Assembly: GCF_039962115.1 (NCBI RefSeq)
Contig: NZ_JAMPKJ010000005.1
Span: 62,001 to 126,000 of the forward strand
Length of the DNA stretch: 64,000 bases
DNA from: Funiculus sociatus GB2-C1
GTDB taxonomy: Bacteria; Cyanobacteriota; Cyanobacteriia; Cyanobacteriales; FACHB-T130
Direction: 5' to 3'
The translations under genes were made by a program, and so were the position numbers. The notes beneath the pieces were generated by a model. It did not search any database and had not been told where the DNA came from. It saw nothing but the letters and a program-made list of their open reading frames with translations. Below, in pieces: positions 17,773 to 27,200 of the stretch (its first letter is position 1; every line of letters starts with the position of its first letter).

Positions 17773-19554
17773 TTAAACTGGCAGCACCGAATTTGCAGAA
17801 TTCACTCCCATCGCACCGGAGTAAATCAAACCTCGTTGCATATCCAGCGTCAGAATCGCTCCATCCCGAATGATTTCCGTTGCCTTCTTCACGCCCACAA
17901 TTACCGGAACACCCAAGCGTAAGCCAATCACAGCCGCATGAGAAGCCAAACTTTCATCCTCAGTAATAATCCCAGATGCCTTGCGAATTACATCAACAAA
18001 ATCAGCATTAGTGCGAGGCACCACCAGAATTTCTCCATGATTGAAGTTTCCGATTTCCCTGGCAGTGTGAGCCACCCGCGCGCGACCACTGACCGCGCCC
18101 TGTCCGATGCCAATGCCCTTACCCAGAACCGAAGTCACCACCTCAACCTTAATTAAGTCGGTGGAGCCAGATACGCCTTGCAGCGTTCCGGCGGTCATCA
18201 CCACCAAATCGCCCTCAATCAGCATCTGCTTCTCTAGAGCCACATTGATTGCCGCATGGAACGTCTGACCAGCTGAAGGCAACTCCAGCACCAGTAGGGG
18301 TTTCACGCCCCACACCAGCTGCAATTGTCGCGCTACATCCACATGGGGAGTTATTGCCAAAATCGGTTTTTCTGGTCGGAACTTGGAAACATTTCTGGCA
18401 GTAGCGCCGCTTTTCGTAAGCGACATAATCGCCGCCGCCCCCAACTGTTCGGCAATCTGACCGACAGCCTGACTAATAGCATTAGTGATAGAGCGGGTGG
18501 TGCCTTTGACATTCGGGGCGATTTTTTCCTGCTCAATCCGCACGGCAATTGCTGCCATCGTCTGCACAGCTTCGATGGGGTATTTACCGACAGCAGTCTC
18601 ATTCGACAGCATTACCGCATCGGTACCGTCAAGAATGGCATTCGCCACGTCGGAAACTTCAGCCCTGGTTGGGCGGGGATTGTTCACCATGCTGTCCAAC
18701 ATCTGAGTCGCCGTAATCACGGGAATGCCCAGCTGGTTCGAGGTGGCAATCAGACGCTTTTGTAAAATCGGGACATCTTCCGCAGGCAATTCCACGCCCA
18801 AGTCACCGCGAGCCACCATAACGCCATCAGAGAGGGAAAGAATCGCCTCCATTTGCTCGATGGCTTCGTGCTTTTCAATTTTGACAATCACTGGCACTTG
18901 CTTACCAGCATTGGAAATTAGCTCTTTGATTTCCAGCACATCCTGGGGGTTGCGGACAAAACTCAGCGCTACCCAGTCAACGCCCTGGTCAAGACCAAAC
19001 ATTAAGTCTTTACGGTCTTTGTCAGTAAGCGCCTTAATTGACAGGTAGACACCTGGGAAATTCACGCCTTTGTTGTTGGAGAGAGTTCCCCCTACGACGA
19101 CGCGACAATGCAATTCCCGTGAAGTGCGGTCTATCTTTTCCACGACCATTTCAACTTTGCCGTCATCAAGCAGAATCGTGGCACCACAGGGGACTTCATC
19201 GGCCAGAGGTTCGTAGGTGACAGAGCTAATTTCCTGGGAGCCTGCGATTGGTTTGCTAGTTAGAATGAAATGATCGCCGTTCCTTAAAACTATAGACCCA
19301 TTTTCAAACCGTCCCAGACGAATTTTCGGCCCTTGCAAATCTTGCAAAATGCCGACTGGCTGATTTAGTTCAAAAGCTGTCTGGCGAATCAGGCGAATGC
19401 TACGCTGATGGTCTTCATGGGTGCCGTGGGAAAAGTTGAGGCGCAAAGTAGTCGCACCCGCTTCAATTAAATCGCGTAGGACTTCTGGACGACTGGTAGC
19501 GGGGCCAATCGTAGCAACAATTTTTGTCCGGCGCAGGAAATTTCGCAGTTGCAT
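17773..19554 (-). CDS. pyk: Pyruvate kinase with C-terminal PEP-utilizer mobile domain
   Basis: This 593-residue protein starts MQLRNFLRRTKIVATIGPAT, the pyruvate kinase N-terminus, and has LRLNFSHGTHEDH, ILQDLQGPKIRLG, VIVKIEKHEAIEQME with catalytic Lys, VMVARGDLGVELPAEDVP and ITATQMLDSM. It transfers phosphate from phosphoenolpyruvate to ADP. Beyond the usual ~475 residues there is an extra C-terminal domain of the PEP-utilizer mobile type, with GEILVVPRTNADFVDVI and SLASHAAVIGLRLGVPVIVG. Long pyruvate kinases of this kind are known in cyanobacteria and bacilli. An inverted repeat (19611-19640) lies upstream. Confidence 0.96.
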   Translation of the reverse strand: MQLRNFLRRTKIVATIGPATSRPEVLRDLIEAGATTLRLNFSHGTHEDHQRSIRLIRQTAFELNQPVGILQDLQGPKIRLGRFENGSIVLRNGDHFILTSKPIAGSQEISSVTYEPLADEVPCGATILLDDGKVEMVVEKIDRTSRELHCRVVVGGTLSNNKGVNFPGVYLSIKALTDKDRKDLMFGLDQGVDWVALSFVRNPQDVLEIKELISNAGKQVPVIVKIEKHEAIEQMEAILSLSDGVMVARGDLGVELPAEDVPILQKRLIATSNQLGIPVITATQMLDSMVNNPRPTRAEVSDVANAILDGTDAVMLSNETAVGKYPIEAVQTMAAIAVRIEQEKIAPNVKGTTRSITNAISQAVGQIAEQLGAAAIMSLTKSGATARNVSKFRPEKPILAITPHVDVARQLQLVWGVKPLLVLELPSAGQTFHAAINVALEKQMLIEGDLVVMTAGTLQGVSGSTDLIKVEVVTSVLGKGIGIGQGAVSGRARVAHTAREIGNFNHGEILVVPRTNADFVDVIRKASGIITEDESLASHAAVIGLRLGVPVIVGVKKATEIIRDGAILTLDMQRGLIYSGAMGVNSANSVLPV

Positions 19555-19610
19555 GGGGAAAATTTCAGGGAGAGCAGAAGAGGACTGCTAACAACACTAA
19601 AGCAAAAGGG

Positions 19611-19640
19611 ATACTATCATATTTCGCTGAGTGATAGTAT
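19611..19640. promoter_or_regulatory. Inverted repeat upstream of pyk
   Basis: ATACTATCA at 19611-19619 and TGATAGTAT at 19632-19640 are exact inverted copies, about 57 bp upstream of the pyk start. It could be an operator or promoter-proximal structure. Confidence 0.35.
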
Positions 19641-19681
19641 ATAGCTCTAATTTTGCGTTGCGATCGCGTCAGGGAACGAGC

Positions 19682-20107
19682 CTAGTTGTGGATTCTGCCA
19701 TCAGGCATAATTGTACCCTTGAGGTTAGCACCCGCCAACTCTGCTTTTTCTCTAGCGATCGCTCCTAAAAGACTTGCATTTTGCAAATCGGCGAATTGCA
19801 GATTTGCACCGCTGATGTTAGCACCATTGAGAACCGCATTGCTCAAGTTAGCATTAGCCAAATTAGCTCCCGTGAAGTCGGTATTTGCCAGAATCACACC
19901 GCTTAAGTTGGCGTTAGCTAAATTGGCACCTTTGAGCTTAGCATTGCTCAGGTCACTCCCTGTAAAGCTAGCGCCACTCAAGTCGCAAAATTCACATTGA
20001 TTCGTCGCCATTAACCGTTGAACGTGTTCTGGATTATCCGCCTTAACGGGCATCGCCCAATAGTAAGGCATCAACAACGCAGCTACAGTTAGTATTTCTC
20101 GTTTCAT
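19682..20107 (-). CDS. Exported pentapeptide-repeat protein (short)
   Basis: From the ATG at 20107 the product is 141 residues. MKREILTVAALLMPYYWAMP is a signal peptide. The mature part has HVQRLMATNQCEFCDLSGAS, then A(D/N)LxX pentapeptide repeats (LSNAKLKGANLANANLSG and on), which fold as a right-handed quadrilateral beta-helix. The CxxC pair before the repeats is shared with the larger neighbouring pentapeptide protein. Function is unknown for these exported proteins. A TTG at 20134 could extend it by nine residues but lacks a signal-like rationale. It is probably cotranscribed with the upstream pentapeptide gene (62-bp gap). Confidence 0.85.
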   Translation of the reverse strand: MKREILTVAALLMPYYWAMPVKADNPEHVQRLMATNQCEFCDLSGASFTGSDLSNAKLKGANLANANLSGVILANTDFTGANLANANLSNAVLNGANISGANLQFADLQNASLLGAIAREKAELAGANLKGTIMPDGRIHN

Positions 20108-20169
20108 GTTTTTTGATGCAACAGCTGCTTTCAATCAGTAGTAGTAGTCTTTTTTTGACTTTTACCTTT

Positions 20170-21546
20170 TTAAGGTGCTGCCGTTTCGGAAGGCGAATAT
20201 CTGTTCAAGCCGATAACACCTTTCAGCTTAGCCTCCTGCCAGTTGGCACCTGTGAGATTAGCCTCAGCTAGATTAGCCCCCTGAAAATCTGCTTCTGTCA
20301 GGTTAGCGTAACTTAGATTAGCATCTCCCAAATCAGCTCCGCTCAAATCTGCGGTGCTGAAATTGGTATAACTCAGATTAGCCTCCTTCAAAATGGCACT
20401 AATCAGATTGCACTGAACCAGATTTGCACCAACTAAAGACGCACCAGTTAGATTAGCAGAACGCAGATTTGCCTCGCGCAAGTTTGTGCCACTCAAGTTT
20501 GCATTAATCAGATTAGCTTCACTCAGGTAAGCATAATTGAGGTTGGCACCGCTCAAGTCAGCACCACTTAGATTAGCGATCGCTAACTTGGCATTTGTCA
20601 GATTAGCATTTTTCAGCCCAGCCGTAGTCAGATTAGCACGATTGAAACTAGCACCACTCAAGTTAGCACCACTCAAGTTAGCATCGGTAAGATTGGCACT
20701 CTGCAAGTTAGCATTCGGCAACAAGGTGCCAAGAAGAGACGCCTCAGCCAAAACAGCACCATTCAGGTCAGCATTGCCCAAGTATGCCTGATTAAGCTTG
20801 GCTTCGCTCAGGTTAGCACTACCCAGCTTGGCATTATCAAGTTCGGCACCCGTCAGGTTAGCAGCCGCCAGGTTAGCACCCGTTAAGTCAGCAATGTTCA
20901 GTTTTGCCTCTGCCAGGTTTGCCCTTACTAGATTGGCAACCGCAAGATTAGCATTACTTAAATTTGCCTTGAGCAAATCAGCATCAACCAGATTAGCAAA
21001 ATTCAGATTCGCATTCTCTAGCTTGGCACCACTCAACTGAGCTTTGGTTAGGACAGCGTTATACAAGTCAGCGCCCTTTAAATTGGCGTACCGCAAATCA
21101 GCAGGAAATTCCTTAGCTTGCTTAGAGTCCTTGCGGTCTTCATTACGCGATCGCATTATCCCCAATTTTGCTTCCCTTAAGTTTGCCTTCTCTAAGTTGG
21201 TAATAACCAGCTTGGCACCGTTCATCTTGGCACCTTCTAGCTTGGCACCACTCAGGTCAGCACTACTTAAGTCTGCCCCTTCCAAATCAGCATCCGTCAA
21301 GTCAGCACCCTTTAGCTTGGCATTGTCCAACTTGGCATTCTTCAGGTCGCATCTGGGACAGGCGTTTGTTTCGAGTAATCGTTCTACGTGTCGAGAATTG
21401 GCCGCTTGCGCTGGGTTGACCAACACTCCGACGACTAAAGTTGCAACCGCGCAAGCCAAACCCACGAAGGCGGGGTTAATATACCAGTTAGGGCGATGAA
21501 CTGCCCCATCAATGCAAGCAAATGCTTTCTCTGGCGCTATAGTCAT
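20170..21546 (-). CDS. Large pentapeptide-repeat protein with N-terminal membrane/signal segment
   Basis: The 458-residue protein has a hydrophobic segment at about 25-48 (VGLACAVATLVVGVLVNPAQA) ending in a signal-peptidase-like AQA. Then HVERLLETNACPRCDLKNAK introduces a very long series of pentapeptide repeats of the form A(N/D)LxX up to residue ~445. An insertion of charged residues (RSRNEDRKDSKQAKEF) interrupts the helix at about 130. The shared HVxRLxxTNxCxxCDL module links it to the shorter neighbour as a paralogue. It follows the lipoprotein gene on the same strand (7-bp gap). Its role is unknown; pentapeptide helices act in protein or DNA mimicry and scaffolding. Confidence 0.9.
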   Translation of the reverse strand: MTIAPEKAFACIDGAVHRPNWYINPAFVGLACAVATLVVGVLVNPAQAANSRHVERLLETNACPRCDLKNAKLDNAKLKGADLTDADLEGADLSSADLSGAKLEGAKMNGAKLVITNLEKANLREAKLGIMRSRNEDRKDSKQAKEFPADLRYANLKGADLYNAVLTKAQLSGAKLENANLNFANLVDADLLKANLSNANLAVANLVRANLAEAKLNIADLTGANLAAANLTGAELDNAKLGSANLSEAKLNQAYLGNADLNGAVLAEASLLGTLLPNANLQSANLTDANLSGANLSGASFNRANLTTAGLKNANLTNAKLAIANLSGADLSGANLNYAYLSEANLINANLSGTNLREANLRSANLTGASLVGANLVQCNLISAILKEANLSYTNFSTADLSGADLGDANLSYANLTEADFQGANLAEANLTGANWQEAKLKGVIGLNRYSPSETAAP

Positions 21547-21553
21547 TCATCCC

Positions 21554-22909
21554 TCATCCTTGATATTGAATGCGGTAAATTCGGTCATTTGCTTCCTCCG
21601 TAACTAGCAAACTGCCGTCAGGCAGTACGAGTAAACCCACCGGACGCCCCCAAGTGGTTGCTTGGGCTGGGTTTAGCAGAAACCCGGTGAGAAAGTCTTC
21701 ATAGTAGCTTTGAGGACGCCCGTTAGAGAAGGGGACGAAGACAACTTTGTATCCCGTGCCTTGGTCGCGGTTCCAAGACCCGCGAAAGGCAACAAATGCA
21801 CCATTGCGATATTTTTCTGGGAAGGTCTTCCCGTCATAAAACTGCAATCCCAAAGCTGCTGAGTGTGCTTGGAAGAGAACATCGGGCGTTTTTGTTTTCG
21901 CTACCAGGTCGGGGCGTTTACTCTTGCCATTGACCACCTGACGCGGGTCGAGGCGATTTGGTGCCAGATAAGCGTAGGGCCAGCCGTAAAATTCTCCTTG
22001 TTGGACGCGGGTTAGGTAGTCTGGTACGAGGTCGTCGCCTAGTCCATCGCGTTCGTTGACGGTGGCGTAAAGTTCGCCCGTGGTGGGATGAAAATCAAGT
22101 CCGACTGGGTTGCGTAAGCCGGAGGCGAAGGTTTGTTGGTTGGAACCGTCGAGATTCATCACCTGTACTGAGGCGCGTGGCAGTGGTTCTTCATCGGCGT
22201 TGGAACGGGAACCAACGGACACGTAAAGCTTTTTGCCGTCGGGTGCGGCTACTACGTTGCGCGTCCAGTGTTGGTTATAGCCGCCTGGGGTGAGGGTGGC
22301 GATTTTTTGACCTGTGCCGTTAAGTTGCTGTTGTCCTGGGTTGTAGGGATATCGTCGGACTTCGCCTGTGTTGGCGAGGAAGAAGTTGTTGCCTGCAAAG
22401 GTCATGCCAAAGGGTATATTTACCCCGTTTTGTGCAGTAGCAAAGGTTTTGTTGACATCTGCAACGCCATCGCCGTTGGTGTCGCGCAGTAGGCGAATGC
22501 GATTTTGTCGAGTTTCGGTTACTAGCACGTCACCGTTAGGGGTGAGGGTAAGCCAACGAGGGGCGTCTAAGCCCTCGGCGAAGACGTTGACTACAAAGCC
22601 TTGTGGGACGCGCAGGGTGGGGTTTTGGGGTACTGATACTACGTTGGGCGAGTTGGAGGCGCTGTCGGTGGCGTAGGGTTTGGGTAAGTTGTTGAGGGTG
22701 ATGCGAATTGGTTGGGGCGTGAGTGGTTGGGTTCGCACCACGTTTTTAGTCTGCGCGGCTTGTTGTGACTGTTGTTTTAGCTGGGGTGTAGTTTGAGGTG
22801 GTTGTTCAACTTGTTGAGTTGTCTGGGGGTCGAGGGATGCTTGTGTTGAGTCGCAGGCTGCTGTTGTGGTGAGTATTAGTAGCAGCAACAAAAAATATCG
22901 GGATTTCAT
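21554..22909 (-). CDS. Sorbosone/glucose dehydrogenase-like (PQQ-type beta-propeller) lipoprotein
   Basis: The 451-residue protein has a lipoprotein signal ending in LTTTAAC (Cys19), a Gln/Thr-rich spacer to about 60, and a beta-propeller of the glucose/sorbosone dehydrogenase family: VPQGFVVNVFAEGLDAPRWL, GDVLVTETRQNRIRLLRDTNGDG, FGMTFAGNNFFLANTGEVRRY, and LRNPVGLDFHPTTGELYATVNERDGLGDD. Members oxidise sugars using PQQ or bind them outside the cell. The PQQ dependence cannot be assumed for a cyanobacterium. It is probably the first gene of a unit with the two pentapeptide genes. The family is firm, the substrate is not. Confidence 0.88.
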   Translation of the reverse strand: MKSRYFLLLLLILTTTAACDSTQASLDPQTTQQVEQPPQTTPQLKQQSQQAAQTKNVVRTQPLTPQPIRITLNNLPKPYATDSASNSPNVVSVPQNPTLRVPQGFVVNVFAEGLDAPRWLTLTPNGDVLVTETRQNRIRLLRDTNGDGVADVNKTFATAQNGVNIPFGMTFAGNNFFLANTGEVRRYPYNPGQQQLNGTGQKIATLTPGGYNQHWTRNVVAAPDGKKLYVSVGSRSNADEEPLPRASVQVMNLDGSNQQTFASGLRNPVGLDFHPTTGELYATVNERDGLGDDLVPDYLTRVQQGEFYGWPYAYLAPNRLDPRQVVNGKSKRPDLVAKTKTPDVLFQAHSAALGLQFYDGKTFPEKYRNGAFVAFRGSWNRDQGTGYKVVFVPFSNGRPQSYYEDFLTGFLLNPAQATTWGRPVGLLVLPDGSLLVTEEANDRIYRIQYQG

Positions 22910-22970
22910 GTCAACAATTTAGGAACTCTAATTCCAGGGTAGTCATTGCGGCCCGATGCGATCACTTCCC

Positions 22971-23507
22971 TTACGAACTTGAGCAAAGTGCGATCGCTTC
23001 CTCACACCATGCCAGCCAACTCGTCTCGTCGCTAATACCTCTTTTGAGCGTTATGTAGCGAAATTTTGCTTCTGGTGACAAGTCTTGACCATTGTTAAAG
23101 TATTGCTGCTCTAAATCTCGATAAACAGCCAATCTTTGCTGGTGTAGTTCGCGGTGATGCTCTAATTCTTCCACTATCACCTGAGGCTCAACCACAGACC
23201 CCGCAAATATTTTGACTAATAAATCATCTCTAATCGGGCTAAGTTCGCACGGTTGGGCAATCCACTGTGTCAACTGCTTTTGTCCAAGTTCTGTCACCTG
23301 GTACAGCTTTTTATCTGGACGACCTTGTTGGCAAACAATCTCGGCACTCACCCAACCCTCAGTTTCCAGCTTGGACAACTCCCGATAAATCTGCTGCTGG
23401 CTTGCCTTCCAGAAAAAGCCCACAGAACTATTGAACTGCTTGGATAGATCGTAGCCACTACAAGATTGCTTAATCAGAGAGGCTAACAGTGCGTGAGCTA
23501 AAGCCAT
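22971..23507 (-). CDS. PadR family transcriptional regulator
   Basis: From the ATG at 23507 the product is 178 residues. The N-terminal winged helix has MALAHALLASLIKQSCSGYD, FWKASQQQIYRELSKLETEG and GRPDKKLYQVTELGQKQL, the DNA-binding pattern of PadR (subfamily with a VirR-like C-terminal helical domain, about 95-175). The start at 23507 is preferred because the preceding 26 codons are the AT-rich operator region and not conserved in the family. Two palindromes at 23528-23545 and 23559-23578 lie directly upstream, so autoregulation and control of the divergent gene are likely. Confidence 0.88.
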   Translation of the reverse strand: MALAHALLASLIKQSCSGYDLSKQFNSSVGFFWKASQQQIYRELSKLETEGWVSAEIVCQQGRPDKKLYQVTELGQKQLTQWIAQPCELSPIRDDLLVKIFAGSVVEPQVIVEELEHHRELHQQRLAVYRDLEQQYFNNGQDLSPEAKFRYITLKRGISDETSWLAWCEEAIALCSSS

Positions 23508-23527
23508 AAAAACTAACTTGTTGACAT

Positions 23528-23545
23528 ATACAACTAATTGAGTAT
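23528..23545. promoter_or_regulatory. Candidate PadR operator, half-conserved palindrome
   Basis: ATACAACTAATTGAGTAT shares the TTGAGTAT arm with the stronger palindrome at 23559-23578 but is missing two bases in the other arm. Together they look like paired operators between padR and the divergent gene. Confidence 0.55.
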
Positions 23546-23558
23546 AAATTAAAGATAC

Positions 23559-23578
23559 ATACTCAATTAGTTGAGTAT
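23559..23578. promoter_or_regulatory. Candidate PadR operator palindrome
   Basis: ATACTCAATTAGTTGAGTAT has perfect 8-bp arms (ATACTCAA / TTGAGTAT) around TTAG. It lies 52 bp upstream of the padR ATG and about 140 bp before the DUF3291-like gene. Confidence 0.65.
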
Positions 23579-23606
23579 AGTGCAACTAGAACGTGGAGGT
23601 ATTCCC

Positions 23607-23663
23607 ATGCCAACCGTCTCACGCACTCAGGCGGAAGAACAGCGGCGCATTCTGGAGTGCTAA
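23607..23663 (+). pseudogene. Possible gene remnant (18 codons) divergent from padR
   Basis: A well-placed Shine-Dalgarno (GGAGG) precedes ATG at 23607, but the reading frame MPTVSRTQAEEQRRILEC stops after 18 codons at 23661-23663. It may be the truncated start of a formerly regulated gene or a leader peptide. Confidence 0.3.
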
Positions 23664-23717
23664 AAGCACAGCTAGCTGCATAAGTTTTCAATCTATTAGA
23701 CACAGGAGAAACATCTA

Positions 23718-24179
23718 ATGGTGTTTATTTCAGCTACCCGCTTGCGCGTGCGATCGCCTCTATATTTACCAGCATTTTTGTGGAACAATGTGCTGTCTAC
23801 ATGGCAGATCATCAATACACCTGGGTTTTTAAAGGGTCAACTTCTGCGAGACTCTAACGGAACATTTTGGACGCTGACTGCTTGGGAGGAACAGGCAGCA
23901 ATGAAGTTTTACCGCAACTCAGGCGCTCACAAAAATGTTATGCCCCGTCTTCAGGACTGGTGTGATGAAGCTTCTGTTGTTCACTGGCAACAGGAAGATA
24001 GCAACCTCCCTGAGTGGGGAGATGTTCACCGCCGTATGGTGACAAATGGGCATCCTACCAAACTCTCTAAGCCTTCACCCGCTCACCTTGAGCGAAAAAT
24101 CCCAGAACCCCAATCATCTAAAGGTTTAGTTTTCAGCCCCAGAAGGAAAAACCCAGAAGCGAGTGTTAGAGGGATTTAG
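23718..24179 (+). CDS. DUF3291 / antibiotic-monooxygenase-like ferredoxin-fold protein
   Basis: The 153-residue product begins MVFISATRLRVRSPLYLPAF and continues FLKGQLLRDSNGTFWTLTAWEE, AAMKFYRNSGAHKNVMPRL and WCDEASVVHWQQEDSNLPEW. That matches small DUF3291/ABM-like proteins, where the W-T-LTxWE and MKFYRNSGAH parts shape the beta-sheet and helix. The enzymatic role is not known. It faces padR across the operator palindromes and may be its target. The last ~45 residues are rich in Pro/Lys and less conserved. The stop at 24179 lies 73 bp before the end of the convergent WD40 gene. Confidence 0.72.
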   Translation: MVFISATRLRVRSPLYLPAFLWNNVLSTWQIINTPGFLKGQLLRDSNGTFWTLTAWEEQAAMKFYRNSGAHKNVMPRLQDWCDEASVVHWQQEDSNLPEWGDVHRRMVTNGHPTKLSKPSPAHLERKIPEPQSSKGLVFSPRRKNPEASVRGI

Positions 24180-24252
24180 AGAATGCGATCGCGTGGCTGG
24201 TTGAGAAGTGCGATCGCGTCTTTTGTAGCACAGATAAAACACAAATTGCTGC

Positions 24253-27200
24253 CTACTGCTCAGTGCCAATACCGTCGCAAAGATGGCGATCGCTCTCACT
24301 CACAGTGGGGTTGGTCTTCAGATAGTCATGCAGCCAATTGCAGCCGCCCACCAGTAGATCATCGAGATCCAAATTCCATAGCTCTAGAGTAGGACAGTGG
24401 TTCCAACCCTTCAAGGCTAGCGTTTTGCCGTCCGGGCTGAAACTCAGTTGAAAGATAGGAGCCGTCTCAAAGCTTTTCAGTAAAATACCCTCGCGGCTCC
24501 AAAGTTTCACGGTCATGTCAGAACTGGACGAGGCAAGGATTTGACTATCTGGGCTAAAACTCACGTCAAACACACTAGACTGATGCGCTTCTAGAGTGCT
24601 CACCAACTTACCGTCACGATGCCAGAGTTGGATGATTTCCTCATCAACAATAGTGGCGATTGTCTGACCATCCGGGCTGACACTCAAGCTAGAGCGCCCA
24701 CCTAAAGTCTTACGAAAGGTGCTAATGCAATGCCAGAGCTTGAGGGTGTCATCTCCAATAGTGGCGATTGTCTGGCTATCTAGAGTGAAATCTATTTCAG
24801 GGAAATCAAGAATTTTAATCAACTTACCGTTACGATCGCGAAGTTTGACGGCGATTTCATCACTAGCGGAGGTAAGAAGCTGACCATCCGGGCTAAAAAT
24901 TACCCCAGAGACATCCAAGTCCAAAGTTTTGAGCATGGTGCCATCGACCCTCCAAAGTTTTACTGTCCTATCGGCACCAGCCGAGGCAATGGTCTGACTA
25001 TCTGGGCTGAAACTTACACTCCGGACACAATCGCTATGCCCTATGAGAGTTTTGATTTGTATGCCGCCGCAATCCCAGAGTTGAACTGTGTTGTCAGTAA
25101 TAGTGAGAATTTTCCGACCATCAGAGCTGAAACTCCCACTATGACCCTCCAAGGTTTTGAGCAACTTGCCATCAGAATGCCAGAGTGTGACGGCGCTACT
25201 GGTAGAAACCAGTGTCTTGCTGTCTGGGCTGAAACTCACACTAGAGCCAGAATCAATGTGCCCGTCGAATTTAGTTCTGCGATTTTCCCAGAACCCGATG
25301 CTAGTTCTTACTTTGATGCCCCAAAGTCTTAGTCTGCCGTCCCCGCCAGATGAGACCAATGTTTTGCTATCTGGGCTGAAAGTTACTTCAAAGATTTTAT
25401 CTCTATGCCTCTCAAAGGTTTTGACATGATTGACACCCTTAGACTTTAGCGGAGAGTAGGAACCTGGCTCAAAAACAAAGTCATGCGTCCAGAGTTCCAC
25501 AACGGAACCACTAGCTACAGCAATCAGTTGACCTTCCGGGCTGAAACTCACACTATCGACTCTAGGGCTATATCCTTGAAGAGTTCTGAGTAGGATGCCG
25601 CTACGACTCCAGAGTTTGACAGTGTTATAAAGTTTTCTCGACAAACGAAACATACTGCCGAATCTGTAAGACACTTCACTAGCAGTAGCAATTAGCTGAC
25701 CGTCAGGACTGAAATTCACGCTAGTGACCTTATCAGGACTCCACTTCCCGTCGCCAATCTCATCAGCATTGTAAAACCTGCTATCGACTCCATTAGGGCT
25801 TAGCTTCTCGCTAGTGACCTCTTCATTATGGTCAAGGGTTCTGATTCCCCTGCCATCACGGCTCCAAAGTTTGACTGTGCCGTCATCACTCGCCGAAGCA
25901 AGCAGCTCACCGTCGGGACTGAAGCTGACGCTATTGACGCTATCGCTATGTCCCTCTAGGGTTTTGAGAAAGGTGCTGTCGCTTTTCCAGAGCTTCACTG
26001 TCTTATCCGCACTCGCCGAAGCAAGCAGCTCACCGTCGAGACTGAAACTGACACTATTGACACTACCGCTATGTCCCTCTAGAGTTCGCCGTAAGGTGCC
26101 GTCCCTTCTCCAGAGTTTTACTGTCTTATCCGCACTCGCCGAAGCAATCAACTCACCATCAGGACTGAAACTAACACTATTGACACTACCGCTATGTCCC
26201 TCAAAGCGATTTCGCTCTATGATGCCGTCAACTGCATCCAGTAACCCAGTCAGTACCTGAATGCGAGTATCAGCTTTGACAACATCAAAGTTCTGTTTCA
26301 GCAGTCTTCCTGCTCTCAGGCTTTCCATAAGTGCATCAAACCTTTTACCTGAGTCATATAGTTCTCGTGAAGATGCACTAAGGGCACGGAGAGTTGCATT
26401 GACCTCGCCAATTTCCGCCCGCTTTCGCTCCTGCTCAGACTTTTCGTATAGCTTGTGCCATCGTTGCTCCTCCTGCTCTTGATGCTCTCGGCTTGCTTGG
26501 ATAAATTCTTTTTCTGCTGAATTGATAACGTCCTCTGGTTTTTTCATCCAGTTTTCAGCTTCTACCAGGAGCGCTCCTCGCAGGAACGCTCCTTCATCCT
26601 GTTGGCTTTTTTCCCATGTATTGATTGCAGCCCTTAGCCGTTCTTGCCAAATACGAAACTCGCGGTCAGCCTCCATCCACTGGCGCAAGCGTTCCCATCC
26701 CCTAATCAGTGCTTCATGCACAACCTCGACCGTTGCTTCTCCAGTCGTCTCATCGCATCCAGTTACAACCAAACGAGCATCCTGATTGGCTAAATATGTT
26801 ATTAAGTCCCAGTTGTCTTGTCCCACGTCAGTAAGGGTAGCCAGTCGGCGGGTATCATCTGTTCCTTCACCAGGACGCACCAATTGGGTAAAAATATGCT
26901 GTACCCGTTGCTGCTCATCCTCAGTAAGCTTTTGATACACATTCTCGGCATGGTTAGCTAGGGCTTTTTCGACTCCGCCAATCTCCTCGTAGGCAGCATG
27001 GGTAAGTTTGCCATCACTTCGTTTTTCCCAAAGTAACTTTAGGGCGAACTCCAACAACGGAAGGCTTCCCGGTTCTCTGCTTACCGTGTCTAGAATGCGT
27101 TCAGTCAGCCCCTCTTGAAGCTGCACATCGAGTTTTTGGGTTGGCTTTTCAATTGCATCTTTCAATTCCTGGGGGTTCATCGAGAGGATGAATTCCGGTT

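Noticed and set aside
20537-21499. Plus-strand Leu/Ala/Ser-rich frames opposite the pentapeptide proteins
   Set aside because: Antisense shadows of the repetitive A(N/D)LxX codons; no start signals and no family features.
25814-26260. Plus-strand repeat-like frame within the WD40 gene
   Set aside because: Antisense shadow of the repeated WD40 blades.
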